A DNA stretch of 64,000 bases from NCBI GenBank assembly GCA_032209605.1, contig JASFXZ010000026.1, forward strand, positions 5,208,001 to 5,272,000. The letters are read 5' to 3'. Positions 13,221 to 24,505 of the stretch are shown here, piece by piece. Source of the stretch: Mactromeris polynyma (Eukaryota; Mollusca; Bivalvia; Venerida; Mactridae). Numbering within the stretch: position 1 is the first letter of the stretch; each line of letters opens with the position of its first letter. A model generated the notes under the pieces. The model saw only the letters and a list, made by a program, of their open reading frames with translations. It was not told where the DNA came from and did not search any database. The translations under genes and the position numbers were made by a program.

Positions 13221-13576
13221 ATGATGTGACCATTGATGATGTGGTGTTCATTGATTCTGTGGTGTTCATGGATGATGATGCGACCACTAATGATGTTGTG
13301 TTGATTGATGATTTAGTGTCCATTGATGATGAGGTGTCCATTGAAGATGTAGTGTCCATGGATAATGTGGTGTTCATTAATGATATGGTGTTCATTGATG
13401 ATGTGGTGTCCATTTATGATGATGTGACCATTGATGATGTGGTGTTCATTGATTCTGTGGTGTTCATGGATGATGATGCGACCACTAATGATGTTGTGTT
13501 GATTGATGATTTAGTGTCCATTGATGATGAGGTGTCCATTGAAGATGTAGTGTCCATGGATAATGTGGTGTTCATT
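13211..13576 (+). repeat. Higher-order repeat, 198-bp period (2 copies)
   Basis: An eleven-unit block beginning TCCATTTATGATGATGTGAC at 13,211 recurs at 13,409. Both copies contain the unusual units GATTCTGTGGTG, GATGCGACCACTAATG and GATGATTTAGTG. From about 13,790 to 14,150 the array changes to a regular four-unit (72-bp) pattern alternating TTCATTGAT and TTTATTGAT pairs. Confidence 0.8.
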
Positions 13577-14629
13577 AATGTTGTGGTGTTCATTGATAAT
13601 ACGGTGCTTATTGCTGATGTGGTGCTCATTGATAATGCGGTGACCATGGATAATGTGGTGTTCATTGATGATGTGGAGACCATTGATAATGTGGTGACCA
13701 TTGATGATATGATGTTCCTGGATGATGTGGTGTTCATGGATGATGTGGTGTTCATAGATGATGTGGTGTTCATAGATAATGTGGTGTTCATTGATGATAT
13801 GGTGTTCATTGATGATATGGTGTTTATTGATGATATGGTGTTCATTGATGATGTGGTGTTCATTGATGATATGGTGTTCATTGATGATATGGTGTTTATT
13901 GATGATATGGTGTTTATTGATGATATGGTGTTCATTGATGATATGGTGTTTATTGATGATATGGTGTTTATTGATGATATGGTGTTCATTGATGATATGG
14001 TGTTCATTGATGATATGGTGTTTATTGATGATATGGTGTTTATTGATGATATGGTGTTCATTGATGATATGGTGTTCATTGATGATATGGTGTTTATTGA
14101 TGATATGGTGTTTATTGATGATATGGTGTTCATTGATGATATGGTGTTTATTGATGATGTGGTGTTCATTGATGATGTGGTGTTCATTGATGATGTGGTG
14201 TTCATTGATGATGTGGTGTTCATTGATGATGTGGTGTTCATTGATGATGTGGTGTTCATTGATGATGTGGTGTTCATTGATGATATGGTGTTTATTGATG
14301 ATATGGTGTTCATTGATGATGTGGTGTTTATTGATGATATGGTGTATATTGATGATGTGGTGATCATTGATTATGTGGTGTTCATTGATGACGATTTGAC
14401 CATTGATGATGTGGTGTTCATGAATGATGTGGTGACCATGGATGATGTGATATGCATTGATGATTTGGTGTCCATTGATGATGTGGTGACCATGGATATT
14501 GTGGTGTTTATTGATGATGTGGTGACCATTGATCATAAGTTTTGCAAAATAACATTTTCTTACCTAAGTTTACATGGATCGGTCGTTAAAATTCACGTAC
14601 CAGATCGCTGTCTTAGTAACAGCACTGTT

Positions 14630-14869
14630 ACAACCCGTTTTGCAATAAAAGCGCATTTTGCAATAAAAATGAATATGTAGTACCTTAAATAGTTGTTTAT
14701 ATGTATGATAATACAAAAAATATATGTGCGACTCATATAACTCATATACTATAACAATTAGTCGAGATTCATTTTCAATGCATTTTGCAATAATTATTTC
14801 ACACCCGTCAACGCGTTTTGCAATATAATTTTAAAATCGCTAAAAACGCAAGTATAATACCTTAAACAG

Positions 14870-14910
<41 letters not shown>

Positions 14911-15030
14911 ATTTCGTACAGAATATATACGTGTGATACTTATTACTCATATTACATAACATTTAGAAAATGTTCATCCGTAAACGCGATATGCAATAAA
15001 ATTTTAAATTGCAAAAAAACTCATAATAAT
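14630..15030 (+). repeat. ~165-bp satellite-like tandem repeat, block 2
   Basis: Same family as 5,440-6,260: GCGCATTTTGCAATAAAA, GTACCTTAAATAGT, CTCATATACTATAACAATTAG, CGCGTTTTGCAATA and AAATCGCTAAAAACGCA recur in order, about 2.3 units. It starts about 90 bp after the last 18-bp unit. A pure TA dinucleotide run (about 14,870-14,902) sits inside it. Confidence 0.7.
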
Positions 15031-15744
15031 TGTATATATGTATGTACGTTTATTTTCAATATATCTGTAGGCCGGAGGCCCGTGAGATTGACACATATCA
15101 ATACACAACATAGTGGCAAAATGTGAAAACAGCAATATCAATACAATGTTATACATATCATACAGCAGGCAATACTTCTCAAATTAAATAAATAGAATAT
15201 GATTGAAGCTTCGTTCTAGTTTTGTATATTTAGTTTGTAAATATACGGAGAGGCCAATACTCTAAAACTAGGGTAGGACGGTTGGATGGGGCTAGTTTAA
15301 ACGGAGAAGGTGGGGTTAATGATTTAATATATAATTGTTTTAAGGGCTATATACCTTAACAGGTGATTAATAATAGTTTTACTTGTATTCTAAACGCAAT
15401 GAAATGAAATGTTCGACCATCGTAAGCAAAACAAAATGTCTGAAGAAAACAAAAAACATCTTCATATCCCAGGCAATTATATGTATAAAGAAATACGATA
15501 CCATCTGTGATGCCATCTGTGGCGGGAAATTAAATATTTGGAAATTGTAAGATAAAAACAATATATTAAGGGAACAGATCCTATCTCAGTTTACATATAG
15601 TTATATACATAACAGTGCAATATTAATGTGTTTCATGAAAAATGACAGGTTTCGTTATAGAAATACAAACATATGCAAGAGAAGTTGACATTTGAATGTT
15701 AATACAACAGTATTTCAAAATGAAGATATGAGAACATTGAACAT
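15030..15744. other. Intergenic, possible retroelement debris
   Basis: No gene recognised. The stretch begins with TTTATTTTCAATATATCTG and GGCCGGAGGCCCGTGAG, which reads like the reverse complement of a LINE 3' end (AATAAA near the terminus), but no coding part adjoins it. Confidence 0.3.
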
Positions 15745-18700
15745 TGACAACAGAACAGAACAGAACATATCTTTATTACACCCAGGTACACATGTTACAA
15801 CATGGGATTATGACATTTATCGTTGTTATTGTATAATTATAATTTGGTTAGTTCTGGTCAAGTTAACATTAAATATTTTGTTAGAGTAATTTTGCATTAT
15901 TATTATTTACACAATTAAGGGATGGATTGATGAGAGGGGGGACAGTTTAAAGTATAAAGAATAGAATTTACACACACACAAAAAGGAGATAACAATAGAT
16001 ATGAGCATTTTACAACATGGTCAAATATTAATAACATTAATAATAGGAATAATAATAAAGGTGAACAAATGTGTGGCTCAAGCATGCTAGCTTACCGCAC
16101 AGCTACACACCTGGATTGTAACGGTTTATATCCCAGCGAAAGACGTTATGTAGAACATAGTCAATGAAAGGATTATTTTTATGCACGAGTACATTTTTGT
16201 GAATGGGGAAGCAGAAGCGTTACACGCCTTCGGATATGAGTGAGTAAGGTAAGTAATAGTTATAAGTCAAATAAATACGCAGATGTTTTTATAATAAAGT
16301 ATCTATACACATATGGAAAACTAAATTAGAGGGCATTGATATCCGCACGTGCACGGCCTATTTGACCGCCGCATATATGGGTCACAGGAGATGGAGGCAT
16401 TGGTATTATAGACGGCTAAACTTTTGCATAATAAATGCGGCAAACTTACTGACGTTTCTCAAGATTGCATCGCTTTTCGATGAGAGCAGTGATTCGAGCG
16501 ATATATTATAAAAACGTATGTGTGTTAACGTTTGGCCAAGGAATGATTCTCTCTCATGTTGGAAATATTCGCACTCTAATAAATAATGTTTCTCTGAACC
16601 GACTTGGCCACTATTACATATGCTACACGTCCTGTCATGAACAGGGGTTCCATCATATCGACCGGTTTCAATGGGTAATAAGTGGTTCGCGGTTCTGAAT
16701 TTGAATAAATTAAGATAGTCGCGTTCTTCAAGATTAAGAAAATAAGTTTCGAGCTGGTGAGTGTCTTTGAAGCTAGAATAAATGAGGCCTTTATTTGACT
16801 GCTGAAGCTTATCGTGCCATTCCTGTTTAAATTGATCAACTAGAGTACGTTTTATTTCTTTATGGATATTTTTCTGGGTTATTTGAAATTGATTTTCCCA
16901 CAGGTCTGGGCGCCCAACCGATGTGAGGATATCTTTTATGCTATTCATCCATTTATAGGTTGTATTAGGTTGATTTAACATATATATATAAAGCTGGAGT
17001 GCTATTTTGTTTTCTTTACCGGTAAGGAGGCGATTCCAATAGGAGATCATACGACTTTTAACTATTAGAGAAATAGGATATCTTCCAAGCTCACCATACA
17101 AAAATGCAATTGGGGTTGAGCGTCTGGCTCTGGTAATTTTTCTTAGAAAATCGTTATGCACTTTTTCTAAAAGATCCAAGTTTTCAAAACCGAAGATTTC
17201 ACTACCATAACATAATATCGGGAGAACTGTATGATCGAACAATTTCAGAATAAGATCAATTGGCAGATCGCGTGAAAAGGATAAACATTGCTTTAGTAGC
17301 TTGCTCGACTACATGTTTTCTGGCTTTTAAAAACGAACCGTTACTGGAGAATGTTACACCAAGATATTGGTACTGATCAGTAATTTCAATTCGATCGTCA
17401 CCAAGCTTAAAATCATAATTTCGCACTTGCCTTGCACCAAAGATAATAATTTTTGTCTTAGTCCGATTTACATTTAGATGCCAGTTTTTGCAGTAATTAT
17501 TAAAAATATCTAAGCTTCGTTGAAAATCAGCCTGTGAGTCGGAGAATATAATGGTGTCGTCTGCGTAGAGTAAAATCAATAGTTTAAGCCAAAGTGTAAG
17601 ATCTAATGTGTCTTTAAGCTCAACGCCGACTGAACCGTTTAATTGCATATATGACTGAAGGTCGTTTAAAAACAGGGAAAATAGGACAGGTGAGAGATTT
17701 TCACCTTGCCTGACTCCAATTTCGGACATGAAAGATTCGGATAATGACCCATTGCATGAAACACTCGACTTGATATTTGTGTACATGTTGTTTATGACCG
17801 TGAACAATTTTCCGTCTATGGAATTCTGCAAAAGTTTATACCATAAACCTGCTCGCCAAACCTTGTCAAAAGCCTGTGAGAAATCAATGAAAGCACAAAA
17901 AAGTTTTTGCTTTCTTTTTTTAGCAATTTCAATAAGTGAGTGTAAAGTAAATATGTGGTCAGAGCATGAATAACCCTTCCTGAAACCAGCTTGGTTTTCA
18001 TCAAGGATATTATTTTCTTCCAGAAATTTCGTTAACCTTTGATTAAGGATAGAAGTAAAGAGTTTTCCTAAACAACTTAGAATTGTGATTGGTCTATAGT
18101 TGTTTGGGTCCTTAGGATCACCTTTGTTTTTGTATATAGGGAATATTATTCCTTCCAGCCAGGATTTTGGTATAAAACCAGTGTCTAAAATTGCGTTAAA
18201 AAGATGGAGGTAAAATTGGAGAGCTATATCCTTTGTGGACTTAATGTATTCGTTGATAATATTGTCAAAGGGGCTCGATGCTTTTGAGTTTTGAAGGGTA
18301 GATATACATTTGGTAATCTCCGCCTCGGTAATAGGAGCATTAAGGCAAGCGTTTGACTCTTGCGCTAGATGGATTTCGTTATCGAATGTCTGGTCATCAA
18401 CACTGTTTTCGTTAATCTGTTTAAAATGTTGATAAAATTCTTGTATGGAGGGTGAAGAGGTTTGTTTTTTCTTTGACTTAAGGCTATTCAAAAATTTCCA
18501 ATATTTTTTGGGGTTTGAATCATTTAACTGTCTAAGTTTAGACTGGTTAGCTTGTTTATGCTTTTTTATGTAAAAGTTCATAGTTCTTTTATAGTTTTTG
18601 CTAGCATTTTGTAGTCTTAATTTGTTATCTGAGTTTGGGGTTTTCCTAAAACTTTCTTTGGCAGTATGATAATTTGTTCTTGCTTGATGGCATTTTGGAC

Positions 18701-18990
18701 CAAACCAAGGCTTGTTGTTAGTATGATTGTTGCTATTAAATGTGTTTGTACTTCCAGGGAAGCTACTATCGGCTGCTTCGCGGAATATATCTGAGATTTT
18801 GCTGGTTGCATATTCTATTGTTTGTGAGGAACATGGTGCAGAGCTTAATTGATCAGTAAGTAAATCGAGCTGTTCCGTGTTTATATTTTCTGTAAACCTA
18901 TGTGCGAAGTTATTGTTCCAGGTTGGGACATCGGCCCGATAAGGTGGTTGTACTGTATTGAATCTTACCTCAGGAAAAGATACTTGAAAA
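15745..18990 (-). mobile_element. 5'-truncated LINE retrotransposon
   Basis: A minus-strand non-LTR element. ORF2 sequence (16,406-18,985) is followed by about 650 bp of noncoding sequence. I infer that this ends near 15,745-15,780, where the minus strand reads AATAAAGATATG and then a short TTCTG tandem tail; such tails are usual LINE 3' ends. The endonuclease domain is absent, so the copy is 5'-truncated. The 3' limit is an inference; the coding part is clear. Confidence 0.7.
16406..18985 (-). pseudogene. LINE ORF2 reverse transcriptase, frameshifted
   Basis: The protein would copy the element's RNA into DNA at the insertion site. Reading from 18,985 downward, the linker before RT includes NNKPWFGPKCHQARTNY and KTPNSDNKLRL. 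Then come YWKFLNSLKSKK, PDDPNNYRPITILS-type RT motifs (here DPKDPNNYRPITILSCLGK), FCAFIDFSQAFDKVW, IGVRQGENLSPVLFSLFLND and the catalytic LLYADDTIIFSDS near 17,570. It continues to WHLNVNRTKTKIIIFG and ITDQYQYLGVTFSSNG. The frame stops at 17,256, just after MFILFTRSAN. The next frame resumes at about 17,270 and runs to 16,406 with VLPILCYGSEIFG and a Cys-rich end (CSICNSGQVG...HYLLECEYF). One single-base-type frameshift near 17,265-17,275 separates the halves. The N-terminal endonuclease is missing. It resembles Jockey/CR1-group RTs, but the clade is not assigned. Confidence 0.88.
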
Positions 18991-19815
18991 ACAAATGGTA
19001 TAAGAAGACAAAATAATTATTTTGATAACAAGTGATTACATGTATAAGTACAGTGTTCCATGAAAGATAGATTTAATAATAAAATTCTTACGCATTTATA
19101 AACATATAAATTGAGAATAATCAAACATAGTCGACTACATTTCATTTTGTTTGATTTTAAATGCTTTGAATATGAAAACGCTTAGGTTTTGAATAACATT
19201 TGCATTTCTGTTTTCAAAAAGTAATTAAAAGTGATTAAACGTGTCATAGCTATTCTAAATTTTGGGATATTTAAACATTTAAGGAAATACTGAAAGTCAA
19301 AACTATATAAGAAACATGTAACATAACTGATATAATCGCTAATAAAAGGATTTTACTAAATAATATGGAGAGGATTTCTGGAACTCGTCCAGGTCAGATC
19401 GAATCTGTTTCCTGTTATTCTGATAAATCATGAATAAAACCACGTAAGCAATTATAATACTTAGCCGATTTCCGAATAAATTAAATTTCAATTTACACCG
19501 GATACATATTGCGATCACGACCACTTTCAAAGCCATACTGTGTAGATTGTATCAGCATGTACAAGTTAGTGCGAGTTATCTACAGGATACAATCATGTTT
19601 ATCAGAGTGAATTTATCAAAGCATTCAAGTGTTTACTAGTTATATGCAATGTTACCTACCTAGAATCAGGGTTGACTGAGATGTTTGTCATATCACTTAA
19701 TAGCTTTCATGACTATGTCTTGACTATCTCTTGACAATACCTAGACAAATTTGTTTCTATATAGTCAAAATTTAAAATCAATTGTAAATGTCAAATAGAG
19801 GTTAAAATTTAAATC
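18990..19815. other. Intergenic; one small hydrophobic open frame
   Basis: No recognised gene. A 65-codon minus-strand frame (19,536-19,339) starts with ATG and contains a hydrophobic stretch (LSIIIAYVVLFMIY) followed by a basic and polar tail. It could be the first exon of a type II membrane protein, but no partner exon was found, so it is not called. Confidence 0.3.
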
Positions 19816-19817
19816 GT

Positions 19818-20275
19818 ATGCTCGACTTCATCATTTACTTTTTATCTATATTATGTAGATTAGGATTTTATAAAGCTTGGATAGCACAAGGTGTTTTAAG
19901 TATACTTAAACAAATAGTTAACGATATATTTGGTCAGGATTGGACTGCGAGAGTGAATGATTCAACTAGAGCTAGCTTTTATAAAACAGTTTGTAGTTTT
20001 CAATTTCAACCATATTTAAAGCTTCTAAATATCAAATTATATAGAAGTGCATTTGCCAAACTAAGAGTATCCTCTCACAGATTAAACATCGAAACTGGCC
20101 GTTGGAGTAGAACACCGCGAGAACTTAGACACTGTCCTGTATGTAACAAGTTATAAGATGAATTTCACTTTCTTTTTGAATGTACACTATACGAGTCTAG
20201 CAGACGTATTTACATCAAACCTTACTATCGTGTGAAGCCAAATATGTTTAAAACCATTGAACTTTAACATCTAAC
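19818..20275 (+). mobile_element. LINE ORF2 C-terminal fragment
   Basis: A plus-strand frame reads RLNIETGRWSRTPRELRHC then PVCNKL and a stop at 20,154. In frame immediately after the stop it continues DEFHFLFECTLYESSRRIY. This is the terminal zinc-finger-like segment of LINE proteins, and it corresponds to the PIETGRYDGTPVHDRTCSIC...HYLLECEYF end of the element at 16.4-19.0 kb. RT and endonuclease are absent. The in-frame stop and short length make it a dead fragment. Confidence 0.75.
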
Positions 20276-20364
20276 AATTGTCAAGAGCTTCGCAATCTTG
20301 CTGCCTTTGATGTCAGGAACAAATATGCTTCAATAAATTAATGTAGTAAAATATGTTAATAGTG

Positions 20365-23050
20365 ATTCTGCTGAAAAAAAGGCAAATAAAGGGAAAAAAT
20401 GCACAGAAATGATTTTGGCATAAATTTATTGTTTAATATCTGCCGTGTATTGAAAAAAAGTATAGGACAATCCTACGGTGCGAAATGCTTTTTTTGGGGT
20501 TAGATGTACTAAAAGATAAAAAAAGTATGAATTTCTGGAATTAGACTATATCAAAATCAGATTTAGCTATAAAAATACCAGAATAACTGTTTTTAATAGA
20601 CATTATATTGTACCATAACATACCTAAAGTAAAGACACATCATATGTTGTGAACAGTGATTTTCGGGGTAAAATGGTGAAAAAATAAACAAATTAAAATT
20701 GGAATTTCTGGAGTTTGTCAATAACTGGACGAAATTTAGCTATTAAAATTCCGAAATAACTGTATTTAACAGATATTAAACTGCTCAACAAGATACCTCA
20801 GGTGCAAAATATCATACAATGAGATATGTGATTATTTGAGTAAAATGGTAAAAACTATAAATGAAAGTGAAAATTTCTGGAATTTCATAAATATATATTA
20901 GACCAGTGGAAAAATAGGAGGAACAATATGCACAGACAAAATTTTGATGGATTTGTGTCGTATAAAGCACCACATTTAATATACTAAAAGTATAAAACTA
21001 TCACACGGTGCAAAATGTTATTTTTGGGGTAAAATGGTTGAAAACTTAAATAAAAATGGGAAATTTTGGAATCGGTTAATTTCCCGTTCATTTTAACTAT
21101 TAAATTTTCAGAACAAGAATTTTGAACGAATATTATATTGCAAAATCAATAATATAAATTATAGAAACAGTTTATGATGTGGAATGTAATATTTATTTGT
21201 AACATAAATCCACATAAATTGAGGTCTTGCAACCTTTTCAACAAACGTAGAAAAGCATACAATGTTCAAACTTTGCCCCGACACCCCAATATAAATGCAA
21301 ACTAATGCTTGTTCCCCTGATCGTGTTCTGGCCTCATTGGACATTATATGTGGACCCAATTCAAGGACTAATGCTGCATTGCGAAAATGCTGGTTCTTTT
21401 CAAAAACACTTCTGTGCGACCCCTATGTCAAAACCATACAATTGTAACGTAGTGTAACATCCAAGAATTGCATAATGGAAAATAATATGTTTACACACAT
21501 CTTTCATCTGAGTCCAGATGTGGTACTTTTTACCTCAAAACAATATTTCTTATTTGATATGATAGCATAATAGTATCATATGTTATATTGAAAGATAACT
21601 GTAGCTTATGTCATTTCAGTGACTTTCATTTTTTTTTAATCCAGGAATAGGCAAAATATACCAGAAATTGCAACTTTTAGTTATTTCTTTATTTATATAT
21701 TTTTCAAATAAATATTACATCCTGCATTATAAACTGTTTCTATGATTTTGCAATATAACATTAGTTAAAAATAACTATTCTGAAAACGTTATAGTTAAAA
21801 TGAACGGGAGGTATACGGACAAAACCCCCTCCGGACAAAACCCCCTTCGCACATTTTGTACAAGTTGGACAAAATCCCCTTCATGAATTTTACATGGTGG
21901 ACAAAATCTCCTTTCATGAATTTTGGGGATTTTGTCCGGAGGGGGTTTTGTCCTACACTCCAATGGGATATTAACAGATTCCAGAAATTCCCATTTTTTG
22001 TTATTTTTTTAAAGTTTTATCTCAAAAATCACATTTCACGCGATACAATGTTTCTATACTTTAGGTATTTTGTACTGTAATATAATATCTATTAAATACA
22101 GTATTTCTGGTAGTTTTCTTGCAAAATTTGACTTAGTTATTGGCAAATTCCAGAAATTCACATTTTTTTGGTTATTTTTTTTATTGTTAGTTTTATTGCA
22201 AAAGTTGACACAGTTATTGGCAAATTCCAAAAAAAAACATGTTTTTGGTTATTTTTTTAAAGGTTTTACCCCAAAAATCACATTTCACTCGTTACTATGT
22301 TTCTATACTTTAGGTATTATGTTCTGTAATATAATATCTATTAAATCTAGTAATGTTGGTAGTTTTTATTGCAAAATTTGACATAGTTATTGACATATTC
22401 CAAAAATTCCCATGTTTTTGGTTATTATTTTAAAGGTTTTACCCCAAAAATCACATTTCACACGGTACAATGTTTCTATACTGTAAGTGTTATGTACTGT
22501 AATAAAATATATATTAAATAAAGTAATTCTGGTAGTTTCATTGGAAAATTTGACATAGTTATATGCAAATCCCAGAAATCCCAATTTTTTTGTTATTGTA
22601 AATATTACCCCAAAAATCACATTTCACACGGTACAATGTTTCTTTACTTTAGGTATTTTGTATTCTGGTAGTTTCATTGGAAAATTTGACATAGTTATTG
22701 GCAAATCCCAGAAATCCCCATTTTTTGTTATTTTTTAAAAAATATTACCCCAAAAATCACATTTCACACACGGTACAATGTTTCTTTACTTTAGGTGTTT
22801 TGTACTGTATGCAATATCTATTAAATACAGTAAATCTGGTAGTTTTATTGCAACATTTGACATAGTTATTGGCAAATTCCAGAAATTCCCGTTCATATTA
22901 AAATTTTCAACCATTTTACCCCAAACATCACATTTTGCACCGTGCGATTGTCCTATATGTTTAGTATATTTAATGTGATGCCTTATATGACACAAATTCA
23001 CTAAAATTATTTCTGTGTATTTTTCCCCAATTTTTTTTTCACTAACCTAT
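20365..23050. mobile_element. Foldback-like element with tandem-repeat arms
   Basis: Two arms in opposite orientation. The left arm (~20,365-21,200) carries units with GGTGCAAAATG...TTTGGGGTAAAATGGT...AATTTCTGGAATT...TAGCTATTAAAA. The right arm (~21,700-23,050) carries their reverse complement (CCAGAAATTCCCATTTTT...TTTACCCCAAAAATCACATT...CACGGTACAATG) in at least six units of about 160 bp. The outer ends match: left AATGCACAGAAATGATTTT pairs with right AAAATTATTTCTGTGTATT. The inner arms also pair (21,080-21,190 with 21,706-21,806). The ~500-bp centre has no recognised gene. FB-type DNA elements have this organisation; the superfamily is not assigned. Confidence 0.75.
21817..21953. repeat. 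137-bp inverted-repeat element inside the right arm
   Basis: Arms of 29 bp at 21,817-21,845 and 21,925-21,953 match at 28 of 29 positions. Each arm carries the motif GGACAAAACCCCC twice (inner copy shorter), separated by TCC. It interrupts the arm sequence directly after AATGAACGGG, so it is a later insertion or local amplification within the foldback structure. Confidence 0.75.
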
Positions 23051-23278
23051 AGTCAAGGAACGTTGTGGTAATTGTTTTTTTTTAGTTGTTGAATATTTTT
23101 AGTTGCGAATTTTATATAATATCGCGTATAAGATAATTTGAATTTTCACTATTGTTGCTATCTTTACTATGGTGCATTATAACCCTGCGGATGTCCTTGT
23201 ATTTTGTTTCGATAAGGAATCAGCGTTAGGGTTGATTTCTAAATATGGTACTCCAATATTTATCATATATAATATTGA

Positions 23279-23442
23279 GAACAAATTCAATATTATTGTA
23301 TTATGCAATTGTAAATAGTTACTTAGCTGTCGTCCTTATATATTGTTCCTATAAGGATACAGCGTTAGAGTTAATGCATAAACTGTGACTAATAAATAGT
23401 ATATGTTATAAATAATATAGAACTTGCATTTAAGCATATACA
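23279..23442 (+). repeat. 164-bp direct repeat, copy 1
   Basis: Nearly identical (about five differences by eye) to 24,506-24,669 in the same orientation. Both begin GAACAAATTCAATATTATTG and end CATATACA, with ACAGCGTTAGAGTT inside. About 1.06 kb separates them. They could be terminal repeats of a miniature element or a tandem duplication; the ends are not the TG...CA usual for LTRs. Confidence 0.75.
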
Positions 23443-23522
23443 GTAAAAACTCGATAATGAGACCACCAATGGGTCCGCCATAAAGTGGTCTTAATATCGA
23501 GTTGGTCTCATTATTGAGTTTA
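23441..23522. repeat. Hairpin with TACAGTAAAAACTCG terminus
   Basis: TACAGTAAAAACTCGATAAT GAGACCA near the start pairs with TGGTCTCATTATTGAGTT near the end (about 17 of 18). The TACAGT(N)(N)AAC-type start is shared with small elements at 31,433, 36,609, 50,128 and 59,768. This may be one end of a larger TA-targeting transposon. Confidence 0.5.
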
Positions 23523-24505
23523 GTCATATTGTGCGTATCAGTACTGGTAATGTTATGTTTTCCATGATATTTGTGTTATTTTAAATACTTCCGTGTCCCA
23601 TAAATGTGTGGGATTATAAATAAAGTTCAATAATGGAACAAAACAGGTTAATAACACAATATAATTTTCATTTGGATAAATACTCGATAAACAATGCAAT
23701 ATGGAAAAACAAATCTCATAGCCTTCCACCAATTCCACCATCCTCTTGAGAATTGATTGAACCTGAAAATTAAAGCATATAAAGCATATAAAATATTATG
23801 GGTACATGTTTATATAAAAAAGAACACTAGAAGTGTGTAATGATAATAATAACAGGTATCTAAATTATTTAAATTTTTATTATTCAGAATTATCATCAAT
23901 ATTTTATTTCAATAGCATCTCTTTGTCCAGACGTAGGAAGCCAGGTCCGACATAATTAAATAATGACTATTAATCGCTTCCTTTGATAACAAATCACCAT
24001 TTGTATAAACTGTTGATTGTTTGTAATTGCTATATAGACAAATGTCTGGCTTATACCATACTTCAGATAGTTTCGAACAAACGCCCCTTTTAGCACTTTT
24101 TTCGGCAAAGCCTTCAGCGTCTCATATTAGGACAGATGTTGCTCAACATTTCATTGGCTACAATTCTTGATAACATTTTGTAACAGAGAATTTCATTGGT
24201 CTAGTACCTTTTTGGCGCTTAGGTAAAACTTGTGTCTTTCCTCGGTAAAGTCATTCTCTATATTGACTTTACATGTGTTAGGTTGCGTTAATTACAATAA
24301 ACGAGGAAAGGACACATCTCCTTGACGTATTTGTAGAGGTAAAAAAATTATGTTATTTCTTAGCATAATTTTGATTTTTCTCTTAGCTTAAAACAGATGC
24401 ACTTTTTGGTAATTTATTCTTTAGGTTAAAATCAGTAGTTTCGATAGATTTTTGTACTTTGGGTAACATGCTGAAAAACGAACCTGGAACTTTTTGAACG
24501 CAAAA
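23523..24505. other. Sequence between the direct repeats, no recognised gene
   Basis: No domain recognised. Around 24,145-24,205 two TTTCATTGG boxes (reverse CCAAT) lie about 50 bp apart, and TAGAG|GTAAAAAA at 24,340 could be a splice donor. This would suit a promoter with a 5' UTR exon, but no downstream coding exon was found. Confidence 0.3.

Larger units (their letters stand above)
10390..14540 (+). repeat. Giant 18-bp minisatellite, about 230 units
   Basis: About 4.15 kb of head-to-tail 18-bp units, consensus GTGTTCATTGATGATGTG. Common variants are GATAAT for GATGAT, TAC/TCC/ACC for TTC, GAG for GTG, ATG for ATT and ATGGTG for GTGGTG. Because 18 is a multiple of 3, several frames read as long repetitive proteins: VVFIDD and MWCSLM on plus, TTSSMN and HHIINE on minus. 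The VVFIDD frame is open from 10,397 to 14,680 except for one stop at 12,665. None of its consensus codons (GTG, TTC, ATT, GAT) is one substitution from a stop, so its openness does not show coding. The MWCSLM frame is broken repeatedly. I therefore call this a repeat rather than a gene. Confidence 0.93.

Noticed and set aside
10397..14680. Very long open frames (756 and 670 codons on plus; several of 190-490 codons on both strands) as repeat-protein genes
   Set aside because: They are the 18-bp minisatellite read in different frames. The consensus codons of the main frame are not one step from stops, there is no evident promoter, splice signal or signal peptide, and overlapping frames are also open.
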